A stretch of DNA of 64,000 nucleotides, taken from Sphingobium cupriresistens (lineage in GTDB: Bacteria > Pseudomonadota > Alphaproteobacteria > Sphingomonadales > Sphingomonadaceae). The stretch covers positions 19,035 to 83,034 of the forward strand of contig NZ_SEOO01000019.1 of NCBI RefSeq assembly GCF_004152865.1. Direction: 5' to 3'. A model generated the notes under the pieces. It was not told the DNA's origin. It saw only the letters and a list, made by a program, of their open reading frames with translations, and searched no databases. The translations under genes were made by a program, and so were the position numbers. Positions 26,477-36,075 of this stretch are shown piece by piece. How positions within the stretch are numbered: the first letter of the stretch is position 1; every line of letters begins with the position of its first letter.

Positions 26477-27760
26477 TCAATAGTTTGTCTTCATCGCACG
26501 CATCATGCGTTGCCACCAGAGCGGGGCGCCCAGACGATGCACCGTTTGCGGCGCGGGCGCCATCGTGCGGAGATCAACCGGGTTGGAAGCGCCGTAAAGC
26601 GCGAGTCCCGCCAATGTCGCGAAGGCGGGCCCACTATGCGCTTCGGGCATCGCAGACAAGCCCCTGGGTCGCCCGATCCGCACGGCGCGGCCCAGCGCGC
26701 CCTGCGCATAATCGGCAATGCCCTTCATTTCCGCGCCGCCGCCGGTCAGCACCACCTGCCGCCCGGTGGAGTTAAAGCCCATGCCGGCCAGCGCTGCATT
26801 CACTTCGGTCATGATCTGGTTCAGTCGTTCGCAGATGACGCCGACCAGCGCGGCGCGGGTGATCTTGCCCCCTTCCGCGTTCGGCCCTGCGGCCTGTCCC
26901 GGCACCGCCATTTCGCCATGGGGCGGAGCGATCTCGATCATCTCGCGAAAGTCGCGAGGATTTTGCATGGCCGAGCCATAGAAGCATTTGATCCGCTCCG
27001 CCTGGCTGCGGCGGATGCCGAAGGAGGAGGCGATATCGTCGGTGATGTCCGACGCGCCCAGCGGGATCGAGTGCAGGCCGACCAGCATCCCGCCCGCATA
27101 GAGCGAGACGTTGGTGACCCCCGCCCCAATCTCCACCAGCGCGACGCCAAGGTCGCGTTCCTCTTCCGACAGACAGGCAAGGCCCGTCGCGATCGGCGCG
27201 GCGACGATCGAATTGACGTTGAGATAAGCGCCCCGCACGCACAGGTCGAGATTGGCGAGCGGCGCGCCGTCGGCCAGCACGACATGAATATCCACGCCCA
27301 GAAGGTCGGCGTGCATCCCCAGCGGCTTTTTCACCGGCACCTTGCCATTGATGGTGAAGCAGGTGGGCTGGGCATGGAGGACGATGCGGCCGTCGGGGTC
27401 GATGCCCTGCTGGCCCGTGGTCAGGAGATCGTCGATATCGGGCTGCTCGATGCGGTATCCGCCCATATCGCGCTCGACTGTGACGACGTCGCTGACCAGG
27501 CTGCCGCCCGAAAAGCTGACCCAGACATCCTCGATATTGGTGCCCGCGACCCGCTCCGCCTGCTCGATCGTTTCGCGCACGGCCAGTTCGGTGCGCTCCA
27601 TGTCGGCGATGAACCCGCGCCGCACCCCCCGGCTTTCGCGCTGGCCGGTGCCCAGTATCGCCAGTTCGCCCGTGTCGGTCCGCCCCGCGATCAACGCGGA
27701 CACCTTCCACGATCCGATGTCGATCGCGGTGATGAGCTTTTCGACCTTGGGCTGCGCCAT
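26477..27760 (-). CDS. ftsA: cell division protein FtsA
   Basis: Actin-like ATPase that ties FtsZ to the membrane. It has 427 residues. ITAIDIGSWKVSALIAG is the phosphate 1 motif, VEIGAGVTNVSLYAGG phosphate 2 and VVLTGGGAEMKGI the adenosine motif. The last residues (APLWWQRMMRAMKTNY) form the amphipathic membrane-targeting helix. It starts five bases after ftsQ; a 107-base gap separates it from ftsZ. Confidence 0.97.
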   Translation of the reverse strand: MAQPKVEKLITAIDIGSWKVSALIAGRTDTGELAILGTGQRESRGVRRGFIADMERTELAVRETIEQAERVAGTNIEDVWVSFSGGSLVSDVVTVERDMGGYRIEQPDIDDLLTTGQQGIDPDGRIVLHAQPTCFTINGKVPVKKPLGMHADLLGVDIHVVLADGAPLANLDLCVRGAYLNVNSIVAAPIATGLACLSEEERDLGVALVEIGAGVTNVSLYAGGMLVGLHSIPLGASDITDDIASSFGIRRSQAERIKCFYGSAMQNPRDFREMIEIAPPHGEMAVPGQAAGPNAEGGKITRAALVGVICERLNQIMTEVNAALAGMGFNSTGRQVVLTGGGAEMKGIADYAQGALGRAVRIGRPRGLSAMPEAHSGPAFATLAGLALYGASNPVDLRTMAPAPQTVHRLGAPLWWQRMMRAMKTNY

Positions 27761-27765
27761 GGGAC

Positions 27766-28725
27766 TTAGCCTTCCTCGCCCGGCGTCGCGGCGGCGACAT
27801 CCTTGGCCGCGCCATCCTTCGTGGCGTCATCCATCGGCTTTTCCTCCACCTGGCCCTGCGGCAGGCGCAGGACGAAGCGATCGGGATCGCGCATGTCGAA
27901 TTTGACGATGCCGCGACCCAGCAGGCGATTGACGCCATCCATCCGTGCGAAATTCACCAATGCGCCCGCCGAATCCTTGTCGCCCTCCGGCAGGGAGAGC
28001 GTCTCACCCGACTGAAAGCGCAGATCCCAGCGCCGGTTCCCGACCCAGGTCGCGCCGGCCAGCATCGGCTTCAAGGCCGGGGCGTTTTCCATCAGCCGGT
28101 TGAGGCCCGCCGTCTGGCGATTGGCGTTGGGGCCGACGACCAGCGGCAGGTCGGGCATCGCGCTGGCGGACACCGACTGCAACACCACGCCCGACACGTC
28201 GATCAGGTGCAACTGGCCGCCATGCTGCCACACCGCGACAGGATCACGCTCGACGATGTCGACCACCAGCGTATCGGGCAGGCGGCGGGAAATGCGCGCA
28301 TCCTTGACCCAGCCGAGCTTGAGCATCTCGCTGCGCACCCTGGACAGGTCGAGCGAGAGCATGGAGCGATCCACCTGCCCCAGCGCGATATTATAGACGG
28401 ACAGTTCGTCCATCCGTTCAACGCCGCGCACTTCGACCTTGTCGACTTCGAAGCCCGCGCGCGCCGCGATGTCCGCCGCCTGCTGCCGCGCCATGCCGGG
28501 CAGGCCCATGAAGATGGCGATAGCGATGACAATCGCGCCGAAGATGCCGACGATCGCCCAACTGGCCATGCGTTGCAGCGTGGCTTCGCTGACCGGGAGC
28601 ATCTCGACCAGCCGGTCCAGGCCGCTCTGGCGCTTCAAGGTCCGGCCGCGACCGCCGTTCGTGGCCCTGCCCTTTGCGCTGCTCAGTCGCGCGGTGCCGC
28701 CGCGCCTGATCCGTGCTTCAGCCAT
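27766..28725 (-). CDS. ftsQ: cell division protein FtsQ
   Basis: Bitopic divisome protein of 319 residues. A basic cytoplasmic tail of about 50 residues precedes a membrane helix (WAIVGIFGAIVIAIAIFMG), then the periplasmic POTRA domain beginning VDKVEVRGVERM and the FtsQ beta domain (DTLVVDIVERDPVAVW). A polar tail of about 30 residues ends the protein. The ddl stop lies eight bases inside its start. Confidence 0.94.
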   Translation of the reverse strand: MAEARIRRGGTARLSSAKGRATNGGRGRTLKRQSGLDRLVEMLPVSEATLQRMASWAIVGIFGAIVIAIAIFMGLPGMARQQAADIAARAGFEVDKVEVRGVERMDELSVYNIALGQVDRSMLSLDLSRVRSEMLKLGWVKDARISRRLPDTLVVDIVERDPVAVWQHGGQLHLIDVSGVVLQSVSASAMPDLPLVVGPNANRQTAGLNRLMENAPALKPMLAGATWVGNRRWDLRFQSGETLSLPEGDKDSAGALVNFARMDGVNRLLGRGIVKFDMRDPDRFVLRLPQGQVEEKPMDDATKDGAAKDVAAATPGEEG

Positions 28726-29668
28726 CTGTGCTTCCCCCGGCGCGGTTCAGCGCCTCCTCGACAATAGTCTCTACCAGCGTGGCATAGTCAATGCCCAGCT
28801 TCGCGGCCTGTTCGGGGACCAGACTCAAGGGCGTCATGCCCGGCTGGGTATTGACTTCCAGCAGGAACAGCCCTTCGATCCCCTGCGTGTCGTCCCAGCG
28901 GAAATCGGCGCGCGACGCGCCCTGGCAGCCCAGCAGCTGGTGGGCGCGCAGCGCGATCGCCTTGCAGGCTTCGGTGATTTCGGGCGGCAGGTCGGCGGGG
29001 CAGACATGTTCGGTCATGCCGTCGGTATATTTGGCGTCGAAATCGTAGAAGCCGCTCTTGGGGCGCAGTTCGGTGACGAGCAAAGCCTCGTCGCCCAGCA
29101 CGGCGGTCGTCAGTTCGCGGCCGCGAATATAGGGTTCAGCCAGCAGTTCGGGGAAATCCTGCCACGGGCCGACGCTGTCGCGGGCGATGGGGTTGCCATA
29201 ATTGCCCTCCGCCGTGACGATCGCGACGCCGACCGAGCTGCCTTCATTGACAGGTTTCAGCACATAGGGGCGCGGCAACGGATCGGCGGCGAAGAGGCTT
29301 TCGCTTTCCACGATCTGGCCGCCGGGCATGGGGATGCCGTGGGGCACGAGCGCCTGCTTGGTCAGTTGCTTGTCGATCGCGATGACCGATGTGGCGAGGC
29401 CGCTATGGGTGTAGGTGAGGCCCATCAGGTCCATCATGCCCTGCACCGTGCCGTCTTCGCCCGGAACGCCATGCAGCGCGTTGAAGATCACGTCCGCCCT
29501 GGTCTCCGCCAGGCGGGCGGCGACATTGCGGTCCATGTCGATGCGGGTGACTTTGTGGCCGCGCGATTCCAGCGCCTTGGCGACGCCCTCGCCCGACGAC
29601 AGCGAGACGGGGCGTTCCGCCGACCAGCCGCCCATGAGGACGGCGACATGCCAGGGGCCACGGGTCAC
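28718..29668 (-). CDS. ddl: D-alanine--D-alanine ligase
   Basis: ATP-grasp ligase making D-Ala-D-Ala for the UDP-MurNAc pentapeptide. It has 316 residues with VAVLMGGWSAERPVSLSSG at the N-terminus, PYVLKPVNEGSSVGV as the ATP-binding loop and FLLEVNTQPGMTPLSLVPEQA with the metal ligands at the C-terminus. The start is read as GTG 29668, which overlaps the murB stop (GTGA); an ATG at 29698 would overlap murB by 34 bases and only adds charged residues. Confidence 0.95.
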   Translation of the reverse strand: MTRGPWHVAVLMGGWSAERPVSLSSGEGVAKALESRGHKVTRIDMDRNVAARLAETRADVIFNALHGVPGEDGTVQGMMDLMGLTYTHSGLATSVIAIDKQLTKQALVPHGIPMPGGQIVESESLFAADPLPRPYVLKPVNEGSSVGVAIVTAEGNYGNPIARDSVGPWQDFPELLAEPYIRGRELTTAVLGDEALLVTELRPKSGFYDFDAKYTDGMTEHVCPADLPPEITEACKAIALRAHQLLGCQGASRADFRWDDTQGIEGLFLLEVNTQPGMTPLSLVPEQAAKLGIDYATLVETIVEEALNRAGGSTDG

Positions 29669-30564
29669 TTCACGATCCCGACGCGCTGAATTTCCCATTC
29701 CAATTCTATTCCACTTTTGTCTTTGACCCGGCGGCGGACTTCTTCGCCCAGCGCTTCGATGTCAGCGCTGCTGGCGTCGCCGCTGTTGAGCAGGAAATTG
29801 GTGTGCTTCTCGCTGACCTGCGCGCCGCCCAAAGCCAAACCGCGACAGCCTGCTTCGTCCACTAACTGCCAGGCCTTGTGCCCGTCGGGGTTCTTGAAGG
29901 TCGAGCCGCCCGTCTTGCTGCGCAGCGGCTGGCTGTCCTCGCGCGCGGCGGCGATGCGGTCCATTTCCGCCTGGATCGCAGCGGGTTCGCCGGGTTCGCC
30001 ACGGAAGGTCGCGGACACCACGATCGCGCCATCGGTCAGGTTGGAATGACGGTAGGTATAGGCAAGGTCACGGTTCAGGAGCGTCACCTGTTCGCCCGAC
30101 CGCAGCACGACCTCGCACGACAGCAATATGTCGCGCGTCTCGCGGCCATAGGCACCGCCGTTCATGCGCACGAATCCGCCGACCGTGCCGGGGATGGAAC
30201 GCAGAAACTCCAGGCCCGCTATGCCCGCGTCGCGCGCGGTCGAGGAGACGAGGATGCCTGACGCGCCGCCGCCGCAGGTCAGCGTGGTTTCATCCAGCGC
30301 CATGACCTTGGCGAAGGGCTTGCCCAGCCGCACGACCACACCCGGCACGCCGCCATCGCGCACGATGAGGTTGGAGCCGAGGCCCAGCGCCATCACTGGC
30401 ACGTCCGGGCCGAGCATGGCGAGGAAGTCGGACAGGTCGTCCGCATCCTTCGGTTCGAACAGCCATTGCGCCGCGCCGCCCGCCTTGAACCAGACGAGCG
30501 GGGCCAGCGGGGCGTCGGCCTTCAGCGTGCCACGAACAGGCGGCAGGGCGATAGTCGCGCTCAA
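29665..30564 (-). CDS. murB: UDP-N-acetylenolpyruvoylglucosamine reductase
   Basis: FAD enzyme reducing enolpyruvyl-UDP-GlcNAc to UDP-MurNAc. Seen: LVWFKAGG, MALGLGSNLIVRDGG, IPGTVGGFVRMNGGAYG and GGSTFKNPDGHKAWQLVDEAG with the catalytic Ser. About 299 residues, a type II-length MurB. No ATG is available: a TTG at 30564 overlaps the stop of the preceding small gene (TTGA) and gives MSATIALPPVRG; a GTG at 30579 is the alternative. Confidence 0.94.
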   Translation of the reverse strand: MSATIALPPVRGTLKADAPLAPLVWFKAGGAAQWLFEPKDADDLSDFLAMLGPDVPVMALGLGSNLIVRDGGVPGVVVRLGKPFAKVMALDETTLTCGGGASGILVSSTARDAGIAGLEFLRSIPGTVGGFVRMNGGAYGRETRDILLSCEVVLRSGEQVTLLNRDLAYTYRHSNLTDGAIVVSATFRGEPGEPAAIQAEMDRIAAAREDSQPLRSKTGGSTFKNPDGHKAWQLVDEAGCRGLALGGAQVSEKHTNFLLNSGDASSADIEALGEEVRRRVKDKSGIELEWEIQRVGIVK

Positions 30565-30758
30565 CCGCGCATACCCCACAGGTTCATCCAGTTCTTCATG
30601 GCCTTGAGGCCCGCTTCATTGGCCTGGGTCGCGGCCATGCTGGATTCGACTTGGCGTTGCGCGGCCTCCACCATGTCGCGCGCGGCCTCCACACCCTGCA
30701 TCTGGGCGTCGATCATGCGCTTCTGCATTTCCAGGCCGACGGCGAACAGTTCGAACAT
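30561..30758 (-). CDS. small helical protein between murC and murB (65 aa)
   Basis: A 65-residue ORF starting [20 protein letters not shown]. Its ATG overlaps the murC stop (TGATG) and its stop overlaps the murB start, so it is embedded in the translation-coupled dcw chain. It is Met/Gln/Ala-rich and almost entirely helical with a hydrophobic heptad pattern, faintly like a short phasin or coiled-coil protein. Function unknown. Coupling on both sides argues strongly that it is real. Confidence 0.8.
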   Translation of the reverse strand: MFELFAVGLEMQKRMIDAQMQGVEAARDMVEAAQRQVESSMAATQANEAGLKAMKNWMNLWGMRG

Positions 30759-32185
30759 CAGGCGGTTTCCTTGACCTTCGCGGAGACGGCGGCGGCCAAT
30801 CCCGCCGCCCATTTGGTGATGTCGCCTGCGCCCAGGCAGATGACCATGTCGTCGGGCTGGATATCGGCCGCGACCAGCGACGCCAGTTCATCCGCATCGG
30901 CGACGGTCGTGGCATGGCGATGGCCGCGGCGCTTGAGGCCCGCGACCAGCGCGGCGCTGTCCACATCGTCGATCGGCTGCTCGCCCGCGGTATAGACGGG
31001 GGCGGCATAGACGATGTCGGCGTCGTTGAAGGCCTGCTGAAATTCATCCATCAGGTCGCGCAGGCGGGTGAAGCGGTGCGGCTGGACCACGGCGATGACG
31101 CGGCCTTTCGCGCCTTCTCGCGCGGCGGCGAGGACCGCCTTGATCTCGACCGGGTGGTGGCCATAATCGTCGATCACGGTGGCGGCGCCCCCCGCAAGCG
31201 TGATGGCGCCGACATTGGTGAAGCGGCGCTTGACCCCGCCGAACTTGGAAAAGCCGGTCTGGATCGTCGCGTCGTCAATGCCCATGTGCAGCGCGACGCC
31301 GATCGCCGCCATGGCGTTCAGCACATTATGGCGGCCGGGCATCGGCATTTCGATACCCTCGATCTTGCGCGTCGATCCGTCGCGCTCGCGCACCTGAATG
31401 TCGAAGCGGTTGCCGCCGGGGAAGCTGACGACATTGTCGCCGCGAATGTCGGCCTGGGCGGAAAAGCCATAGGTCACGATCCGCCGGTCCTGCACGCGCG
31501 GCAGGATCGCCTGCACTTCGGGATGATCCAGGCACAGCAGGGCCGCGCCATAGAAGGGGACGTTGCCGACGAACTCGACAAAGGCGTCCTTCACCCGGTC
31601 GAAGCTGCCATAATGGTCGAGATGTTCGGGATCGATATTGGTGACGACCGCGATCGTGCCGTCAAGGCGCAGGAAGCTGCCGTCGCTTTCGTCGGCCTCG
31701 ACCACCATCCAGTCGCTATTGCCGAGGCGCGCGTTGGAGCCATAGCTGTTGATGATGCCGCCGTTGATGACGGTCGGGTCCACCCCGCCCGCGTCCAGCA
31801 GCGCGGCGACCATCGACGTCGTCGTGGTCTTGCCATGGGTGCCAGCCACCGCGACGGTGGATTTGAGGCGCATCAGTTCGGCCAGCATTTCAGCGCGGCG
31901 GATGACCGGCACGCGGTTTTCCAGCGCCAGCTCGACCTCCGGGTTGCCGCGCTTGATCGCGGTAGAGGTGACGACCACAGCGGCGTCGCCCAGATTTTCC
32001 GCCTTGTGGCCGATCATCACGCGGATGCCCTTGGCCCGCAATCCTTCGACCACATAGCCTTCGGCCACGTCCGACCCCTGAACGTCATAACCCAGATTAT
32101 GCATCACTTCGGCGATGCCGGACATGCCGATGCCGCCAATGCCGATGAAATGGATCGTACCGATGTCCGTGCCGACACCCTTCAT
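30758..32185 (-). CDS. murC: UDP-N-acetylmuramate--L-alanine ligase
   Basis: Cytoplasmic Mur ligase adding L-Ala to UDP-MurNAc. The 475 residues have the N-terminal [12 protein letters not shown] nucleotide-sugar motif, the ATP loop [13 protein letters not shown] and the C-terminal [14 protein letters not shown] typical of MurC. It follows a palindromic repeat that separates it from murG, the only sizeable gap in this part of the cluster (124 bases). Confidence 0.97.
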   Translation of the reverse strand: MKGVGTDIGTIHFIGIGGIGMSGIAEVMHNLGYDVQGSDVAEGYVVEGLRAKGIRVMIGHKAENLGDAAVVVTSTAIKRGNPEVELALENRVPVIRRAEMLAELMRLKSTVAVAGTHGKTTTTSMVAALLDAGGVDPTVINGGIINSYGSNARLGNSDWMVVEADESDGSFLRLDGTIAVVTNIDPEHLDHYGSFDRVKDAFVEFVGNVPFYGAALLCLDHPEVQAILPRVQDRRIVTYGFSAQADIRGDNVVSFPGGNRFDIQVRERDGSTRKIEGIEMPMPGRHNVLNAMAAIGVALHMGIDDATIQTGFSKFGGVKRRFTNVGAITLAGGAATVIDDYGHHPVEIKAVLAAAREGAKGRVIAVVQPHRFTRLRDLMDEFQQAFNDADIVYAAPVYTAGEQPIDDVDSAALVAGLKRRGHRHATTVADADELASLVAADIQPDDMVICLGAGDITKWAAGLAAAVSAKVKETA

Positions 32186-32209
32186 TTATTCTCTTCCTCG
32201 TAAAAAGAT

Positions 32210-32289
32210 CCGTTCGGGCTGAGCCTGTCGAAGCCCAGTCCTTTCTTCAAAGGAGAAGTGCAGCCCTTCGACAAGCTCAGGGCGAACGG
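32210..32289. repeat. short palindromic repeat, family B copy 3
   Basis: CCGTTCGGGCTGAGCCTGTC left arm and CCTTCGACAAGCTCAGGGCG plus AACGG right arm. It lies between murG and murC in an otherwise tightly packed cluster. Confidence 0.92.
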
Positions 32290-32309
32290 AGGTAGGGCGA
32301 CTACAATAT

Positions 32310-33491
32310 TCACGCCGGGACACCCTGCAAATTGAGCGTAGTGGGCGTCGGCCCGACCCGCACCGGATCGTTCATGATCGGCGCATGGCCGATGCTTTCG
32401 AGCAGGTCGGCCATGTCGCGCGCGGCATTGGGGCGACCGCAGCCGCGCGCGCGCTTCGCTGCGTTCTGGAGCGCGCCCGGCTCCAGCGCCATTTTCTGCA
32501 TCTGCTTGGCCAGTTCGACCGCGGTGAAGCGGGCCTGCGGTATCGTGCGCGCGCCGCCCGCCTCTGTCATCTCCCTGGCATTGGCGGTCTGGTGATCGTC
32601 CATCGCGCTGGGCAGCGGGATCAGGATCGCCGGACGCCCGGCGCAGGTGAGTTCGGCCAGCGTCGAGGCGCCCGCGCGCGCGATCACCAGATGCGACCAG
32701 CCCAGCTTTTCGGGCACGTCGTTGAAATAGGTGGCGAGGTCGGCGGGAATTTCCATCTCCGCATAGGTCTTGCGCACGCGATCGATATCCTCGGCGCGGC
32801 ATTGCTGCGTGACTTGCAGGCGGCGGCGCAATGCTACCGGCAGCATCGACAGGCCTTCTGGCACGACGCTGGAGAGGATCGATGCCCCTTGGCTGCCGCC
32901 GATCACCAACACGCGAAACACGCTTTCGTCGGTCAGCGCGGGGAAATCCTCTTCCCGCAGTTGCTTGACCTCTTCGCGCACCGGATTGCCGATCAGGTGG
33001 ACCTTGGCCGCATAGCCGTCCTTGAGCCGTTCGACATCGGGATAGGCGGTGGCGATGGCGTCGACCCGGCCGGCCAGCAGGCGGTTGACCCGGCCCAGAA
33101 CCGCATTTTGCTCATGGATGGCGGTCGGGATGCCATCGGCCAATGCGCCCAGCAAAGCGGGCATGGCGGGATAGCCGCCAAAGCCGACGACGGCGGTGGG
33201 GCGGAAGGTTTCGTTGAGGCGCCGGGCCATGGCGCGGCCTGCCAGGATCGCATTCAGGGCGCCCGGCCAGCTTGTCGGATTCTTGGTCATGCGGCCGGCG
33301 GGCATGATGTGGACCTGCGCCCGATTATCCGGCGCCTTGTCAAAGATGCCGGGGATTTTCGCGCCGCGTTCATCGGTGACGAGTGCGACATGATGCCCAC
33401 GCGCCATCAGCTCTTCGGCGACGGCATGGGCTGGAATCATATGGCCCCCCGTCCCGCCGGCGGCGAGGACGAAGTGACGGGAAATGCTCAT
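32310..33491 (-). CDS. murG: UDP-GlcNAc:undecaprenyl-PP-MurNAc-pentapeptide GlcNAc transferase
   Basis: GT28 enzyme making lipid II at the inner membrane face. 393 residues with AAGGTGGHMIPAHA (N-terminal Gly loop), GFGGYP, HEQNAVLGRVNR and the UDP-GlcNAc site VIARAGASTLAELTCAGRPAI. ATG 33491 overlaps the ftsW stop (ATGA) and has GGAG six bases upstream, so it is preferred over 33503. Confidence 0.96.
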   Translation of the reverse strand: MSISRHFVLAAGGTGGHMIPAHAVAEELMARGHHVALVTDERGAKIPGIFDKAPDNRAQVHIMPAGRMTKNPTSWPGALNAILAGRAMARRLNETFRPTAVVGFGGYPAMPALLGALADGIPTAIHEQNAVLGRVNRLLAGRVDAIATAYPDVERLKDGYAAKVHLIGNPVREEVKQLREEDFPALTDESVFRVLVIGGSQGASILSSVVPEGLSMLPVALRRRLQVTQQCRAEDIDRVRKTYAEMEIPADLATYFNDVPEKLGWSHLVIARAGASTLAELTCAGRPAILIPLPSAMDDHQTANAREMTEAGGARTIPQARFTAVELAKQMQKMALEPGALQNAAKRARGCGRPNAARDMADLLESIGHAPIMNDPVRVGPTPTTLNLQGVPA

Positions 33492-34690
33492 CGACCACTC
33501 CATTTGACGACGGTATGCCGGCCCATGAAGGGATTGCGCCGGGTAAAGGCGAGCAACAGGCCGACCCCGATGCAGAGCGCCAGCATAGAGGAGCCGCCAT
33601 AGCTGATAAAGGGCAGCGTCATACCCTTTGACGGAAATATCTGCGCATTGACGCCCATATTGATGATCGCCTGCAAACCGAACTGGGTGGTGAGGCCTGC
33701 GGCGGCCAGGATGGTGAAGACATCCTCCTCATCCAGCAGGCGCAGCAGCACACGCACCACAATGGCGAGGTAGACGCAGGCGATGGCGATGCAGGCGAGC
33801 AGGCCAAACTCCTCCCCGATCACGGAAAAAATATAGTCGGTATGCGCTTCGGGCAGGCGGAACTTGTTCTGGCCGCCGCCCGGCCCTACGCCCGTGAAGC
33901 CGCCATGGGAAATGGTGCGGAAGGCAAGATCGGTCTGGTCCGGGCCGGTGTCGAGCTGGACGCCGATGCCCAGGAAGTCGTTCACGCGCTGGCGGCCATT
34001 TTCATAGAACATATAGACCGCGATCAATCCGACCAGCGCCACCCCGCCCATTGCGCCGATGAAGCGCATCGACACGCCGGACAGCAGCAGCAACACGCCA
34101 AGGCAGGCGGCGAAGATGACGGTCTGGCCAAAGTCGGGCTGGCGCATCAGGATGATGGCGATGAGGCCAGTGACGCAGAAGCTCAAGGGCACGACCGGCA
34201 GGCTCATATCCTTGGTCCGCAGCGACAGCAGCCAGGCCAGCGCCACGACGAAGACCGGTTTCAGAAACTCCGACGGCTGGAAGCGGAAGCCGGGCAGGTC
34301 GATCCAGCGCTTGGCGCCGTTCACGGTCGATCCCAGGAGCGGCACGAACAGCAGCATGATGAAGAAGAAGGCGCAGCCGAATATCGCCAGCCGCCGCGCC
34401 TGCGGCCGGGGCAGCATGGAGATGACCAGCATGATCGGCAGGCCGATGAAGACCCACATCAATTGACGGTAGAAATAGATCAGCGGATTGACCGCCACCG
34501 ACGCCGTCGACCGGTCGATCGCAGCGACGGGGGAGGCTGCGGCGACCGCGACCAGACCGATCGCCATCAAGGTGACGATCAGCGACAGGAGAACACGATC
34601 GATCTCCCAGAACCAGATGGCGAGCGCCGTCCGTTCGCGCGGCACGGTGCGGGTGCGGAAACCCTTCACCAGTTCGCCAGCCTTGAACAT
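33488..34690 (-). CDS. ftsW: lipid II polymerase / flippase-family protein FtsW
   Basis: SEDS-family septal peptidoglycan polymerase with about ten membrane helices in 400 residues. Signature stretches include PSEFLKP, LMRQPDFGQT, GGFTGVGPGGGQNKF and the C-terminal KGMTLPFISYGGSSML. Works with FtsI, encoded upstream in the same cluster. GGAAGGGA is eight bases before ATG 34690; an ATG at 34714 is less likely. Confidence 0.96.
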   Translation of the reverse strand: MFKAGELVKGFRTRTVPRERTALAIWFWEIDRVLLSLIVTLMAIGLVAVAAASPVAAIDRSTASVAVNPLIYFYRQLMWVFIGLPIMLVISMLPRPQARRLAIFGCAFFFIMLLFVPLLGSTVNGAKRWIDLPGFRFQPSEFLKPVFVVALAWLLSLRTKDMSLPVVPLSFCVTGLIAIILMRQPDFGQTVIFAACLGVLLLLSGVSMRFIGAMGGVALVGLIAVYMFYENGRQRVNDFLGIGVQLDTGPDQTDLAFRTISHGGFTGVGPGGGQNKFRLPEAHTDYIFSVIGEEFGLLACIAIACVYLAIVVRVLLRLLDEEDVFTILAAAGLTTQFGLQAIINMGVNAQIFPSKGMTLPFISYGGSSMLALCIGVGLLLAFTRRNPFMGRHTVVKWSGR

Positions 34691-34737
34691 CCGTGTCGTC
34701 CCTTCCCTGCCCATTGCGTCGCCCCCCGGCTTAGTGA

Positions 34738-36072
34738 TTATTCCAGCGCCGCGACAGCGGCGGCGAAGGCATCGCCGCGCGCTTCGAAATCGCGAAACTG
34801 GTCGAAACTGGCGCAGGCGGGCGACAACAGCACGACGTCACCCGGCTGCGCGATGCGCGCGGCGCGGCGGACGGCGGCGCTTAACATTTCACTGTCGTCC
34901 ACCGCCATAGCGGGGCGCAGCAGATCGGCGAACATATGCCCCGCTTCGCCGATGGTGTAGGCGTGGGCGACATTGGCGAAATGGGGGACGCATTCGTCCA
35001 GATTGTCGGACTTGGCGACGCCGCCCAATATCCAGTGGATGCGCGGCTTGCCATCCTTTGCGGGCCATGCCGCGAGCGCGGGCGCGGTGGACGCGGCATT
35101 GGTCGCCTTGCTGTCGTTGACGTAGAGCACACCGTTGCGGGTGCCGACCGCCTGCATCCGGTGGGGGAGGCTGGCGTAGCTGGCGAGGGCGCTCTGGCGC
35201 TGATCCCAATGGATGCCAAGTTCCATCGCAACAGCGTCAGCAACCATCGCATTTTGCGCGTTATGCGGCCCCTGCAACGCTGGCCAAAGGTGCTGATAAT
35301 GTTCGGCGAAGTCGACTGATGCAACGCGAGTGCGACTGCCAGCGCCAATTGGAAATTCGTCGTCGGAAGGATCGAACAAGCGTGCAATTAGAGGATCGTC
35401 GACAGATGCAACAGCAACATGCTCAAAGGACTGCATCGCGAACAATCGCATCTTCGAAGCGACATAGCCCTCGAACCCATCATAGCGATCAAGATGGTCG
35501 GGCGTGATGTTGAGTAGCACCGCGACGTCGCAGTCCAGACTGTGGGTCAGGTCGATCTGGTAGCTGGACAGTTCCAGCACATAGATTCCGACGCCGTGCA
35601 GGTTCGGCTCCAGCGGCGGCTGGCTCAGGATCGGCAGGCCGATATTGCCGCCCATGACGGTCGGATAGCCCGCCTGTTCGATAATATGGTGGATCAGCGC
35701 GGTGGTGGTGGACTTGCCGTTGGTGCCGGTGATGCCGACGACCTTGTGCGGGGGCAGCGTCGGGCGGGCGAGCGCGAACAGTTCGATGTCGCCGATGACC
35801 GGCACACCGGCGATCTTCGCGCGCATGGCAATGGGATGGCGGTTCAACGGCACGCCCGGCGACACGACGATGCCGTCAAAGCCGCTGAGGTCGATCTCCA
35901 TCGGGTCGCCCAGTTCCGCCTTGCCCTCGACTTGGCCGCGCGCTTCCTCGCGGCTGTCCCAGGCGACGACGCGCGCGCCGCTGGCGACCAGCGTTGCGAC
36001 CGTGGCGAGGCCTGAACGCGCCAGTCCCAGCACGGCGTAGGTCTTGCCCTTGAAAACCTCCGAAACGATCAT
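34738..36072 (-). CDS. murD: UDP-N-acetylmuramoyl-L-alanine--D-glutamate ligase
   Basis: Mur ligase adding D-Glu. 444 residues with VLGLARSGLATVATL, the ATP loop VGITGTNGKSTTTAL, the NITPDHLDRY His motif and the C-terminal SPACASFDQFRDFEARGDAF. A short stretch around 35290-35440 has slightly lower GC than its surroundings but the frame and motifs are intact. Three bases separate it from mraY. Confidence 0.97.
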   Translation of the reverse strand: MIVSEVFKGKTYAVLGLARSGLATVATLVASGARVVAWDSREEARGQVEGKAELGDPMEIDLSGFDGIVVSPGVPLNRHPIAMRAKIAGVPVIGDIELFALARPTLPPHKVVGITGTNGKSTTTALIHHIIEQAGYPTVMGGNIGLPILSQPPLEPNLHGVGIYVLELSSYQIDLTHSLDCDVAVLLNITPDHLDRYDGFEGYVASKMRLFAMQSFEHVAVASVDDPLIARLFDPSDDEFPIGAGSRTRVASVDFAEHYQHLWPALQGPHNAQNAMVADAVAMELGIHWDQRQSALASYASLPHRMQAVGTRNGVLYVNDSKATNAASTAPALAAWPAKDGKPRIHWILGGVAKSDNLDECVPHFANVAHAYTIGEAGHMFADLLRPAMAVDDSEMLSAAVRRAARIAQPGDVVLLSPACASFDQFRDFEARGDAFAAAVAALE

Positions 36073-36075
36073 CCC

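Noticed and set aside
35290..35440. Possible insertion or mosaic patch in murD because of lower GC
   Set aside because: Reading frame, length and Mur ligase motifs are intact; variation is within what one gene can show.
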